DNA of 64,000 nucleotides from Deinococcus marmoris (GTDB lineage: Bacteria; Deinococcota; Deinococci; Deinococcales; Deinococcaceae): the NCBI RefSeq assembly GCF_001949125.1, contig NZ_MSTI01000007.1, positions 28,986 to 92,985 on the forward strand. Reading direction: 5' to 3'. This document shows, one piece after another, positions 7,780 to 16,232 of this stretch. The notes under the pieces were generated by a model. It had not been told where the DNA came from. It did no database searches and worked only from the letters and a program-made list of their open reading frames with translations. Both the position numbers and the translations under genes were made by a program. Position 1 is the first letter of the stretch; the number at the start of each line of letters is the position of its first letter.

Positions 7780-8314
7780 GATCTTCCCCTTCTGAGAATG
7801 CGGCCAGCGCCTCCTGGTTCACTTTGATGACCCGTCCGCAGCCGGGGCAGTACTGGATGATCACCCCGTTCTCGCTGTCCGGGCCGATATGGAAGTAGTG
7901 GACGGTGCGGAGGGTGCCCGTGGCCGTGTTCAGCACCTGGTGGCTGGCGTGCTTGATCACCCCGAGCTTTACGCACTCGTCGAAGCCCTCGCAGGCACAG
8001 AAGCCGGAGTCCACCGGGGCCTTCAGGGCGGTCAACATGGCATGACGGGCAGCCAGGAAGGCGGCATGGTCCCCTTCCGTATCCGTGCCTGCCACCTTCT
8101 TGTCCCAGAGCGCGCCAAGTTCCACCGTGAACGTGTTGAGTGTTGCCTCGGAGTGGCCCGGCTCCGGCGCTGGCAAGAGCAAGCCGTCCAGCGCGGCGTC
8201 CAGTTCGTCGATCAGCTTAGGGTCTGTGATCGTGTCGAACTCCGCGATGCTGGCGGACACGGCGCGACAGGCCCGGTCCAGGCGCTCCAGCTCGGACATG
8301 GGGCTACTGGTCAT
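7772..8314 (-). CDS. hypothetical protein with C-terminal zinc knuckle
   Basis: Protein of 180 aa. Start at ATG 8314, supported by AGGAG about 8 nt upstream; an earlier frame from 8386 lies inside the upstream gene. Cys residues cluster as CACEGFDEC (near residue 110) and CPGC (near 158), suggesting a zinc site. Two-domain architecture, function unknown. Confidence 0.6.
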   Translation of the reverse strand: MTSSPMSELERLDRACRAVSASIAEFDTITDPKLIDELDAALDGLLLPAPEPGHSEATLNTFTVELGALWDKKVAGTDTEGDHAAFLAARHAMLTALKAPVDSGFCACEGFDECVKLGVIKHASHQVLNTATGTLRTVHYFHIGPDSENGVIIQYCPGCGRVIKVNQEALAAFSEGEDHA

Positions 8315-8915
8315 CGGGGAGCTCCTGTACCGTGCTGGCGGCGCGGCGCTCCTGCATTTCCTTGAGCTCGGCAGAGGCAACCTCACGCCACTTCATGCCG
8401 TGCTGGCGGGCCATCCCAAGAAAATGACGATTCATGTATCCCAGCTCAGCCTCCATCTTGGGGGCGATGTCATGGCCGCCTGCGCGCCAGAGATGTGCGA
8501 ACCGGGCCATGTCCATAGGATTCCAGCAAAGGATCTCCTGTTCTGCCTCCTGATATTCGGCCAGCGGGACACCGAGGGAGAGGTAGGTGGGCTGATCGGC
8601 GCTGAGGGCAGGTATAGGCGGCAGCGTGGTCTCCCGCACGCCCATCTCCTCCGGCGTTAGGTCTGGCCAGCGTGCCAGAATGCGGGCAGTCTGGGCAGCA
8701 TCAGCTTGCGCCCCTTCATCGTCCCCCTCGAACAACGCATAATTCACGCCGTCCAACAACTCTTGAAGACGCATGATGGCCGCCCGGCGCGGTGTCCCCG
8801 GCCACTCGTCCAGCTCCTGACCGTACTTCTCGCGGCCTTCCTCCATGCGGGCCTGCACGACGGCGTGGAGAGCAGCGGGCAGCAACGCTTTGGCCCGCTC
8901 GACGATGCGCGTCAT
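8304..8915 (-). CDS. hypothetical protein, possibly MazG-like helical
   Basis: Protein of 203 aa with ribosome-binding site GGAGAGGTGAAGG and a 4-bp ATGA junction. The segment with REKYGQELDEW and later LDGVNYALFEGDDEG resembles the helical EExxE/D layout of MazG-type nucleotide pyrophosphohydrolases in phages. The metal-binding motif is incomplete, so this remains a suggestion. Confidence 0.5.
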   Translation of the reverse strand: MTRIVERAKALLPAALHAVVQARMEEGREKYGQELDEWPGTPRRAAIMRLQELLDGVNYALFEGDDEGAQADAAQTARILARWPDLTPEEMGVRETTLPPIPALSADQPTYLSLGVPLAEYQEAEQEILCWNPMDMARFAHLWRAGGHDIAPKMEAELGYMNRHFLGMARQHGMKWREVASAELKEMQERRAASTVQELPDDQ

Positions 8916-9124
8916 GCCTTCACCTCTCCGCCGTAGGGCGCTGCCACTTCCTGGCCGTCCTGGCTCAACACGCACAGCGCGTACCCATCGGCCCCGACAC
9001 TAAATGCGTTGATCTTCGCGGCGCAGGTCTGGCAATAGAACGCCCGCGTGCTGGAGTTCCACCACACCGCGCCCGGCTGCTGGCAGGCCGTCCGGTTGCA
9101 GTTGCCGCCCCACTTGCCCTTCAC
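8912..9124 (-). CDS. small zinc-finger protein
   Basis: Protein of 70 aa with C-x4-C (NCNRTACQQ) and CQTC (residues about 8 to 34), spaced for one zinc finger around a Trp-Trp aromatic patch. Small proteins of this pattern are common in phage early regions. Confidence 0.65.
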   Translation of the reverse strand: MKGKWGGNCNRTACQQPGAVWWNSSTRAFYCQTCAAKINAFSVGADGYALCVLSQDGQEVAAPYGGEVKA

Positions 9125-9405
9125 GCCCGCACTTCCTTCCGTGCCTTGCGGCAGGTGTCGCAGGTGCAGGTCTGCTTCTGGAGGTATTCCGCCGTCCGGG
9201 CCAGTCGAGCGAGCAGATGCACGGCGTCACCCAGCAGCCATGTCGGCACCTGTTCCCCTTTAGGCGCATTCAGGGCCAGCACAACGTCAAAACCAGCGGC
9301 GTGCAGCTCCTCGGTCAACTGTTCGGCCCGCGCCTTCAGTTCTGGCGTCAGGCGGGGCGTGACGATCCCTGCTGGAATGACCTCCCCATGCGCGAAGGTC
9401 TTCAC
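9121..9405 (-). CDS. hypothetical protein
   Basis: Protein of 94 aa, 4-bp overlaps on both sides. Helical middle (LTPELKARAEQLTEELHAAGF) and a C-terminal CTCDTC cluster that may bind metal. Function unknown. Confidence 0.6.
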   Translation of the reverse strand: MKTFAHGEVIPAGIVTPRLTPELKARAEQLTEELHAAGFDVVLALNAPKGEQVPTWLLGDAVHLLARLARTAEYLQKQTCTCDTCRKARKEVRA

Positions 9406-10376
9406 GCGGCCACCCGCCCCAGCATCGGCAACACCACAGCCCGCAGTTGGGCCAGCATGGCTTCAGGGGTGGGATAGGCGGCTCGCCATTCAAGGACAAA
9501 TGGATGGGATTCCGGTAGCAGCATGAGACGCTGGTTCTCCTTCCAGGTCAGCCCTGGCGCGTTCTGCTTCTTCCGCAGGAACAGGCACAGACTCGCGCTC
9601 TCCAGGGCATTCTTGGGCTGATCACTGGGCATAGGCACTTCCTCCACAGCGATAGGCGCGGCCACCTGGGCTTCCAGGCGTTCGCATTCGGCGTTGAGAC
9701 TGGCGATCACGGTGCGGCTGGAGGCAAGGTCCTGCCGCAGTTGGTGGGCTTCATTGCGGGCGTCGCGTTCCCGGTTGTTGTTGGCGCTGCGTTCGGAGTC
9801 CAGCAGGCGGGTCAGGCGGGCAATCTCCCGCGCTGACGCCTCGCGCTCGCGGGTCAACTGGGCGGAGGCGGCATCCAGCGCCCGCCGCGCCTCTGTCGCC
9901 TCACGGGCAGCCGCATCGGCCCCGGCAGTCATCTGCTCGCGCTCGGCAGCCAGGGTGGCCTGACTCTGCCCCTCGATCTCGGTGCGGTACACCTCGATGC
10001 CCTCCGAGATGCTGGCCTTGATGCCGTCCCAGATCACCGCCAGCGCCTCATCCGTCCGGTCCCGGATGCGGCGGCGCGGATCGGCAGAGGCCCCGGCAAA
10101 CTCGGTCAGGGCAAACGAGGTCAGGTCCAGCGTGCGGTCCAGCAGGTACGCGGCGATCTCGCTCCCGTCCTCCCGTTTGCGCGCCGCCGTGGTGTGGACC
10201 GTCAGCACGTCCATCGCGCTGATCCAGGCCCTGCGCCACTCCCGGTCCGTCAGGCGGGCAGCGCGGGCAAAGGACAGGGCGCAGTCCTCTGGGGGAACAA
10301 GGTCTGCCGTGGGGGCGCGGCGCGGCTGGGCTTTGATGGCGGCGATGTCGGCAGGATTGATCATTGAGGCGGTCAC
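9402..10376 (-). CDS. coiled-coil hypothetical protein
   Basis: Protein of 324 aa. I start at GTG 10376 because it overlaps the upstream stop by 4 bp (GTGA); an ATG four codons later is possible. Residues about 150-235 (REATEARRALDAAS, REIARLTRLLDSERS) form a long coiled coil. The N-terminal third and the C-terminal 60 residues are globular. It may be structural or scaffold-like; no enzymatic motif. Confidence 0.6.
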   Translation of the reverse strand: MTASMINPADIAAIKAQPRRAPTADLVPPEDCALSFARAARLTDREWRRAWISAMDVLTVHTTAARKREDGSEIAAYLLDRTLDLTSFALTEFAGASADPRRRIRDRTDEALAVIWDGIKASISEGIEVYRTEIEGQSQATLAAEREQMTAGADAAAREATEARRALDAASAQLTREREASAREIARLTRLLDSERSANNNRERDARNEAHQLRQDLASSRTVIASLNAECERLEAQVAAPIAVEEVPMPSDQPKNALESASLCLFLRKKQNAPGLTWKENQRLMLLPESHPFVLEWRAAYPTPEAMLAQLRAVVLPMLGRVAA

Positions 10377-10672
10377 GGTTGGCTCCTTGCGCCGAACAGG
10401 CTCGGCATTTTGGGTTGGGTGGGTTTGGGAACTGACAGGGGTGCAGATGGGGGTGTGATGACACTCAGTTCCCAGGTCTTCTCGATGACATGGATCTCCT
10501 CGCCGGTGGTGGTCTGGATGGCCCAGCAGGTGCCGATGCCTGGCACGTACCAGCAATGACGCAGGACGGTGCCGAATCGTTCTCCAGCGGCGTAGTACTC
10601 GTTCAGGTGGGGGTTTGCAAAGATCGGCACGACAAACCGGACCTGCACTCCTTCGTCAATGGACTGGGACAC
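10373..10672 (-). CDS. hypothetical protein
   Basis: Protein of 99 aa, beta-rich (VQVRFVVPIFANPH, WAIQTTTGEEIHVIEKTWEL). The GTG at 10672 has a GGAGGACC ribosome-binding site 5-8 nt upstream. It overlaps the preceding gene by 70 bp, unusually long for this operon; a later GTG would have a misplaced ribosome-binding site. Confidence 0.5.
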   Translation of the reverse strand: MSQSIDEGVQVRFVVPIFANPHLNEYYAAGERFGTVLRHCWYVPGIGTCWAIQTTTGEEIHVIEKTWELSVITPPSAPLSVPKPTQPKMPSLFGARSQP

Positions 10673-10914
10673 CAGAGGTCCTCCAGGAACGTCTCGCCCC
10701 TGGCGGTGAGCGCGTAGCTGCCCTCGTCCCGCCGGGCGTACCCGAGAACGCACAGCTCGCTCAGGCGGTGGCCCAGGCGGGTGATCTCCTGACTGCGCCG
10801 CGCCAGCCGCGCGAGAATCTCCTCACGGGCACACGGCTCAGCGCTCAGGACCGACAGCACCGCGTGACGGTCCCCCATCTGGCAGGGAGAGACGCGGTGG
10901 GCGGGCCAGGTCAT
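10603..10914 (-). CDS. winged-helix protein
   Basis: Protein of 103 aa, start in an ATGA overlap. Residues 25-80 (REEILARLARRSQEITRLGHRLSELCVLGY, then YALTARGETFLEDL) have the helix-helix-wing order of MarR/PadR-like winged helices. Likely a small DNA-binding regulator. Confidence 0.6.
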   Translation of the reverse strand: MTWPAHRVSPCQMGDRHAVLSVLSAEPCAREEILARLARRSQEITRLGHRLSELCVLGYARRDEGSYALTARGETFLEDLWCPSPLTKECRSGLSCRSLQTPT

Positions 10915-11585
10915 GCCTCCACCCGCTTGAATGTGATGGCCCAGACCCAGACCCACGGCTCAGCCTCGAAACTGCCTGCCCCGTGGATCTGATTCCAGAG
11001 ACTCCTGAAGCCATTGCGGTGGGTGGACTCGGGGAGCGCCTGCCCCTGCACAAAACTGGCAGCGTCCATCAGGAATTCAGCGGGTGCACCCTCGGCCCGT
11101 GCGTCGGCCTCGGTGATCGCCTGCACGGGCTGGGCGCTGACTGCCGTGACTTCCAGGGTGATGCGGCTGGCCCAGTGGGGCATGAAGATCGGAGACTTCC
11201 ACTGCCACTCCGGCTCCTGCTGATCGGCGGCATACAGCACGTTCTCCCGGATACGCAGCGCCTGCGGCAGATCGGCGGTTCGGCGTTCACCCCCGTCCCA
11301 CTCAAAAAAGCTCAGCCGGGCGTCGTCGTCGAACCAGGCATCGTCATCTGCGCTGGGGTCAAGCAGAAACCGTTCGCGCACCCATAAGCGGTCCCCCTCG
11401 GCGTACTTCCACTTGACCTGCCGCCCGTGGCCGTCCTCCAGACCGCTGGGGACGAACGGAGAGGCGCGCAGGCCCGCGTGGGGCTGGGGCTTGATGATTC
11501 GGCGGGTTTGCGTCTTGCTGCCGTCCAGCAGGCCGGGAATCATAGGGGCGCTGAAGATGATGGGCTTCTCTCTGTGGTTAGGCAT
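10911..11585 (-). CDS. ASCH-like phage protein
   Basis: Protein of 224 aa. The N-terminus (IIFSAPMIPGLLDGSKTQTRRIIKP) matches the family of phage ASCH-related proteins that begin FSxxMVxxLLxGxKTQTRR. RLWVRERF and LYAADQQEP also fit. These proteins are thought to bind RNA or nucleotides; the exact role is unknown. It lies in the early operon next to the DNA methylases. Confidence 0.8.
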   Translation of the reverse strand: MPNHREKPIIFSAPMIPGLLDGSKTQTRRIIKPQPHAGLRASPFVPSGLEDGHGRQVKWKYAEGDRLWVRERFLLDPSADDDAWFDDDARLSFFEWDGGERRTADLPQALRIRENVLYAADQQEPEWQWKSPIFMPHWASRITLEVTAVSAQPVQAITEADARAEGAPAEFLMDAASFVQGQALPESTHRNGFRSLWNQIHGAGSFEAEPWVWVWAITFKRVEA

Positions 11586-11910
11586 CGGTGACCCTCCCGG
11601 ACTTCAGGTCTACAACGGTGTGCCGGTGGCCGCCCAGGTCTATAGCCAGGGCGACGGCCACGCCCAGCAGCAGGCCCTGAACCTCCTCACTGCTGGGAAC
11701 GCGCCCGTGTTGCCCGTTGGCCTCCACCAACTGGAAGCGGTCCGTGAACGTGACGCGCAGGTTGGTGGGCGCGTCGATGGCATGCCCGAACGCCACCGCT
11801 AGGGCCGCGCCGAAGACCGGGCCGACACGCTCACGGTGGACAGTGAACAGGGGGATGTAGCTCTGGGGGGCCTCGATCATGAACTGAGCAGTGACGTCAT
11901 GGTCTGGCAT
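11578..11910 (-). CDS. hypothetical protein
   Basis: Protein of 110 aa. Start at ATG 11910, just after the methyltransferase stop. Mixed alpha/beta, containing GAALAVAFGHAIDAP. No recognised domain. It overlaps the ASCH gene by 8 bp. Confidence 0.55.
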   Translation of the reverse strand: MPDHDVTAQFMIEAPQSYIPLFTVHRERVGPVFGAALAVAFGHAIDAPTNLRVTFTDRFQLVEANGQHGRVPSSEEVQGLLLGVAVALAIDLGGHRHTVVDLKSGRVTDA

Positions 11911-11911
11911 T

Positions 11912-13981
11912 TCAGTCCGCCGCCTCGGCCACCACGGCGCTGAGCTGGGCATGGGTCAGCACCTGCGCCAGTTGTGGGCAGACGCTGTTGCCGATGCCAC
12001 GCACCTGGCGGGCCTTGCTGATCGACTTGCCCTCAGCATCCCGCTCCAGCACGAACGAGTCTGGGAACCCCTGGCAGCGCGCCAGCTCACGCGGGCTGAG
12101 CATCCGCATCCCGATGTCCGCCAGCACGTACCACTCGCCCCGGATGTTCAGGACCACCAGGCCGTCGCGGCTGTAAGGGGCCAGCGCGCCTTCTCCGAGA
12201 TACGCCAGCAGGAAGGCATGGACCTCGCGCGCCCGATCCAGCTCCGCGCTGGTCAGGGCAGGCCAGCAGGTGACGGTGATCACACCCGTTTTCCCCCCGC
12301 TGCCCTGGGTCATCACCGTGGGGGCAGGGGCCGTGATGTCCGCGCCGTTGCTGGTGCCGAGCTGGCGCATGAGGGTGGCTGCCGAGACGCCGAAACGGTC
12401 ACGGGTGGGGATGGTCCGCAGCGGCACGTCCGCTTCCTGGCCTGGATCGCCCTCGCCGTTGCTGCCGTAGTACGCGGTCAGGCAGGCGGTGGTCAGGCCG
12501 TAGCTGTTCTTGCTGACCACGGTGGGGAGCTGGGCCGTGACGGGGTAAACGCACTGGCTCCAACTGCGCTGGTTATCCGTCTTGAGCAGCGCGCCGGTCA
12601 CCAGTGCCTGCGGACCACCCTGGGCCAGCACGGTGCGCGCCGGGCGGTCAGCGGAATAGCTGGCGTCTTCGGGCGGGAGGCTGCCGCCGTTGTGCTGGAC
12701 AAAGTGGGCGGTGGAGATCCCGAGTGGGGCCGCTGCGCCCGTGCCGCCGGTGGTCACGGTATACATCGGCTTGTCGGCACTCTGGCCCACGCTGCCCGTG
12801 TTGAACTTCAGCACCTGGCCCACCACCAGCCGCGCCCCGTTCGCCGTGGTGGTCACGGTGGCGGCTGGCATGTTCACGTCCACCGCGCGGGCCTGCTGAC
12901 CGGGCGCTTCACCGTTGCGAGGGACAAAGTACGCGCCCAGCAGTTCGTTCTTGTTGTGGTTGGTGGTCACGGTGGAGAGCGGCGCATCCGGCGAGCGCGC
13001 AGGATTGCTGTGCTGTTTGTTGACCACATACGGGGCCAGCAGCGGGCGCGTCAGGCCGTGCGCTTCGTGGGCGGCGGTGATGGTGTTGAACGGCTGATCC
13101 AGGCCCTGACCTCTGAACCCTGCCCCACTGTGGTTGCAGGTCACGATGAACGGCTGGGCAGCCTCCAGAACGAAGCGACGCAGGCCCTGGGCCACGCGGT
13201 TCATGGTGTTCGTCACCAGCGGCTTCTTCCGGTCAAAGATGGAGGGGCAGGGGATGTCCCAGTCGATGCAGGACGCGGCGGATTTGTAGGATTCCAGCAG
13301 GCCAGCTTTCACGCAGGGGTCTGTCGGGGCGGCGTGCGTGGGCGCGGGCCAGACGATGGGCAGGCCATCCCGGCGGGCGATCAGGAACAGGCGCTTCCTG
13401 ATGGTGGGTGTGCCGTAATCGCAAGCCCGCAGCTCGCGGTGTTCCACCTGGTAGCCCTGATAGCGTAGTGCGTTCACGAAGCTGTTGAAGGTGCGGCCCT
13501 TCTGCGCGGGGTCCGGTCTGCCGTCGGGCAACAACGGGCACCAGTCGCGGAACTCCTCGACGTTCTCCAAGATGATCACGCGGGGTTTAACCAGCGCCGC
13601 CCAGCGGACCGCCACCCAGGCCAGGCCACGAATGCCCCGATCCAGCAGCGCCGCACCTTTGGCTTTGCTGAAGTGCGTGCATGTGGGAGAGAACCAGCAC
13701 AGCGCCACCGGCTGACCGCGCGTGACCTCCAGTGGGTCCACATGCCACACGTCTTCCACGCTGTGGTGGCTGTGAGGGTGGTTGACGCGGTGCAGGCTGA
13801 CGGCCACCGGATCGTGGTTGATGGCATGGTCCACTGGACGGCCCAATGCGGCCTCTATCCCAGAGCTGGCCCCGCCGATGCCAGCAAAGTTGTCGATTAC
13901 GAGTTCACCCTCGGCCAGCAGCCCAGCGTTCAGGCGGACAGCGAGGTACGGGAACAGTGGGGCGTAGGTGGGTGACTTCAC
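11912..13981 (-). CDS. DNA (cytosine-5) methyltransferase with repeat insertion
   Basis: Protein of 689 aa, start GTG 13981 in a GTGA overlap. C5-MTase motifs appear in order: I DNFAGIGGASSG (30-41), IV WFSPTCTHFSKAKG (96-109, a variant with Pro-Thr-Cys where the usual Pro-Cys stands), VI ILENVEEF (137-144), VIII RKRLFLIARR (195-204), IX RELARCQGFPDSF (631-643) and X GNSVCP (664-669). Between VIII and IX lies an expanded region (about 296-570) with eight degenerate repeats centred on TVTT-like strands. It probably methylates phage DNA at C5 of cytosine for protection; its two neighbours are also methylase-like. Confidence 0.9.
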   Translation of the reverse strand: MKSPTYAPLFPYLAVRLNAGLLAEGELVIDNFAGIGGASSGIEAALGRPVDHAINHDPVAVSLHRVNHPHSHHSVEDVWHVDPLEVTRGQPVALCWFSPTCTHFSKAKGAALLDRGIRGLAWVAVRWAALVKPRVIILENVEEFRDWCPLLPDGRPDPAQKGRTFNSFVNALRYQGYQVEHRELRACDYGTPTIRKRLFLIARRDGLPIVWPAPTHAAPTDPCVKAGLLESYKSAASCIDWDIPCPSIFDRKKPLVTNTMNRVAQGLRRFVLEAAQPFIVTCNHSGAGFRGQGLDQPFNTITAAHEAHGLTRPLLAPYVVNKQHSNPARSPDAPLSTVTTNHNKNELLGAYFVPRNGEAPGQQARAVDVNMPAATVTTTANGARLVVGQVLKFNTGSVGQSADKPMYTVTTGGTGAAAPLGISTAHFVQHNGGSLPPEDASYSADRPARTVLAQGGPQALVTGALLKTDNQRSWSQCVYPVTAQLPTVVSKNSYGLTTACLTAYYGSNGEGDPGQEADVPLRTIPTRDRFGVSAATLMRQLGTSNGADITAPAPTVMTQGSGGKTGVITVTCWPALTSAELDRAREVHAFLLAYLGEGALAPYSRDGLVVLNIRGEWYVLADIGMRMLSPRELARCQGFPDSFVLERDAEGKSISKARQVRGIGNSVCPQLAQVLTHAQLSAVVAEAAD

Positions 13982-14802
13982 AGGGGGCCTCCAAACAGCG
14001 GACCAAACTCCGGCTGCGGGTGAGTGGGTGGAGGCGAGTTGAGGAAACCGCGCATGGCGTCCACCACGCGGGCGAACTGGGCGTCCTCTTCGGGGAGGGG
14101 TGCATTGAGGTTGTGATACGGCATCGCCAGATCCCAGAAGCGGTTGCGCCACGTCCAGCGGTTCTCCAGGGCCAGCGTGTTGCCGCAGACCACCTGCGCG
14201 GGCAGGCCCCAGAGGGTCAGGTTCAGGAAGGTGGCCCAGCAGGAGCGGGCGCTCAGGTCCTGGGCGGTCCAGCAGACGTTGAGCGGGTGGCCGCCGCGCT
14301 CGATCAGCACCTCAGTGAAGGCCAGGATCATGCCGCCCGTGCCGCAGGCGGGTTCGTTGCAGTGCAGCACCTCACCGGGGGTCAGATCGGCGCTCAGGGT
14401 CATCTGGGCCATCAGGCGGCAGATGCTGCGCGGGGTGTAAAACTCCGCCCCAGCAGCACGGTCCAGCCGATGCCCAATCTCCATGTAGACCGGACCCAGC
14501 AGATCGGTATAGGGCCGGTCATCCATGTCGGTGATCAACTGGTGGAACGCCCGCACGATTACGCCGAGGTCATGCTCGTCCAGACCCCGCACGGCGTCCA
14601 GATACGTCTCTTCCTGCTGGCTCAGCGTCAGGGCAGCGGCCCCGGCCTGGACAAGACGGCGGTAAGCCTCGGACACACGGACGCGCCGGACCTCCTCCAG
14701 AATGCGGAAGAACGGCAGGCGCAGCGGATCACCGATGAAGCCCTTCTCGCGGTCCGCCTCGGCAGACTGGCGCTGATAGGCGCGGGCCATCTTAGACGTC
14801 AT
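13978..14802 (-). CDS. N6-adenine DNA methylase-like protein (HsdM type)
   Basis: Protein of 274 aa. It contains a helical N-terminus, then AAGAEFYTPRSICRLMAQM and the SAM-binding EPACGTGGMILAF (residues about 148-160), both typical of type I HsdM-like N6 methylases. The catalytic NPPF/Y tetrapeptide is not found; DLAMPYHNLNAP (residues about 225-237) occupies the expected place. It may be inactive or divergent. It overlaps the Dam-like gene by 11 bp. Confidence 0.75.
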   Translation of the reverse strand: MTSKMARAYQRQSAEADREKGFIGDPLRLPFFRILEEVRRVRVSEAYRRLVQAGAAALTLSQQEETYLDAVRGLDEHDLGVIVRAFHQLITDMDDRPYTDLLGPVYMEIGHRLDRAAGAEFYTPRSICRLMAQMTLSADLTPGEVLHCNEPACGTGGMILAFTEVLIERGGHPLNVCWTAQDLSARSCWATFLNLTLWGLPAQVVCGNTLALENRWTWRNRFWDLAMPYHNLNAPLPEEDAQFARVVDAMRGFLNSPPPTHPQPEFGPLFGGPL

Positions 14803-15652
14803 TTAAGCCGCCGTCCTGGCCCAACCAATCCAAGCTGCCGTGCGTGCCACGCAGCCGTCTCCAGCCCACCGGATTGATCCACAGGCATTCCTGACGGTGC
14901 CCGTTGCTCTGGGCGCGTGCGGTGGTGCTGACCAGGTGCCAGCCCGCGAGCTGCTCGGAGTACTGCGCGCTCGGGTAGCCGCTCATGACCACTGGGCCGA
15001 CGTGCCCGAGTACCGCATCGATCAGCGCCTGATGTTCAGCAGGCGTCTTCAATTCATGGTCATACAGCCGCCCAGCCTTGTGGGTTTCTCCGAGGTAGGG
15101 CGGATCGATGTACAGCAGCGTCTCTGAGTTGTTGACCCGTTGGATCAGCGCCAGAGCGTCCAGGTTGCTGATCTGGGCATTCATCAGGCGGTCAGCCGCG
15201 AAGGCGATCCGCTCAGGCAGGTTGCGCCAGGCTGTGAGGGGCGTCTGCTGATCGACACCCCGGAAGCGCCAGCCGGTCTTGCGCTGCATGGCCCGTTTGC
15301 CGTACTGCTGCCAGGTGATCGTGATCATGCAGCGGGCGCGTTCCAGATCCGGCAATTCGTCCGGGGCCAGCAGGGCCGCGCAACATGCCTCGTACTCGTC
15401 CAGCGCCCAGGGCGTCAGGGAAACCTGCTCCGCCAGTGCCTGTGGCTGGGTTCGCAGCACCCGGAAGACCGCCACCACGTTGCCGTCCAGATCGTTGATG
15501 ATCTCGGTGGCGGCCTCGGGCTTGAGGAAGAACACGCCGCCAGAACCGAAGAACGGCTCGCAATACACCTTGTGGGGCGGCAGGTGCCCGATGACCCACT
15601 CGGCAATGCGCCACTTGCTGCCAGGCCAGCGCAGGACCGGGGCAGCCGTCAC
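14792..15652 (-). CDS. Dam-family DNA adenine methyltransferase
   Basis: Protein of 286 aa, GTG start in a GTGA overlap. N-terminal RWPGSKWRIAEWVIGHLP and the SAM motif EPFFGSGGVFFLK, then the catalytic DPPYLGETHK near residue 185, match class D12 (Dam/DpnM-type) adenine methylases. Both signature motifs are intact. Likely modifies adenine in phage DNA. Confidence 0.9.
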   Translation of the reverse strand: MTAAPVLRWPGSKWRIAEWVIGHLPPHKVYCEPFFGSGGVFFLKPEAATEIINDLDGNVVAVFRVLRTQPQALAEQVSLTPWALDEYEACCAALLAPDELPDLERARCMITITWQQYGKRAMQRKTGWRFRGVDQQTPLTAWRNLPERIAFAADRLMNAQISNLDALALIQRVNNSETLLYIDPPYLGETHKAGRLYDHELKTPAEHQALIDAVLGHVGPVVMSGYPSAQYSEQLAGWHLVSTTARAQSNGHRQECLWINPVGWRRLRGTHGSLDWLGQDGGLNDV

Positions 15653-15876
15653 AGCAGCTCCCCCACCCAGTGTTCCAGCGTCTGGCCATTGCGCTGATCA
15701 CTGGGGCGAGACTGGGCCAGCCCGCGCTTCCGCAGGGTCCACATGTAGCCGCTGCACTGCTTGAGCGGTAGGCCAGTCTCGTCCACCAGCTCGCGCGTGG
15801 TCATCGGCACGCCAAGGAACTCGCTCAGCGCCACGAGGACCTTGTGGATGTCGCTCCCAGGGACGACGACACTCAC
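15649..15876 (-). CDS. small winged-helix protein
   Basis: Protein of 75 aa. GTG 15876 overlaps the previous stop by 4 bp; the longer frame from 15966 is a shadow. VPMTTRELVDETGLPLKQCSGYMWTLRKRGLAQ reads as a clean helix-turn-helix with wing. Probable DNA-binding regulator. Confidence 0.6.
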   Translation of the reverse strand: MSVVVPGSDIHKVLVALSEFLGVPMTTRELVDETGLPLKQCSGYMWTLRKRGLAQSRPSDQRNGQTLEHWVGELL

Positions 15877-16232
15877 GCCGCCCCCGCCTTCGCCGTGGCC
15901 TGCCGGGCGAGCAGCACCAGGGCCTCGAAACACACCGGATCGTTGTGCATGGGCCGCACCGTCCAACGCGGCATCAGGGCCAGCACCTCACCCTCGCTGA
16001 CCGACTCCGGCAACCCCTCCAGAATCTGCTGCACCAGACTCCGCAACACGCCGATCCGCACCGGGTCCGCGCCCGCGCAGTAATTGACGGCATACACGCC
16101 ACCGCCCACGCGGTTCGCCACCACGCGAACGCCAAACAGCACGCGGTGACAGCCGAACTCCCACTGGGCCGTCTCAGAAGTCAGGCGCAGCACGTCATAG
16201 GACTCGGTGGTGGGAGCGAGAGAGAAGATCAC
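15873..16232 (-). CDS. hypothetical protein
   Basis: Protein of 119 aa, alpha/beta, 4-bp overlaps at both ends. Contains one buried-looking strand pair (HRVLFGVRVVANRVGGGVYAVNY). No motif recognised. Confidence 0.6.
   Translation of the reverse strand: MIFSLAPTTESYDVLRLTSETAQWEFGCHRVLFGVRVVANRVGGGVYAVNYCAGADPVRIGVLRSLVQQILEGLPESVSEGEVLALMPRWTVRPMHNDPVCFEALVLLARQATAKAGAA

Noticed and set aside
11891..13468. 525-codon plus-strand frame opposite the C5-methyltransferase
   Set aside because: The methyltransferase motifs on the other strand are intact, and this frame has no recognisable protein features.
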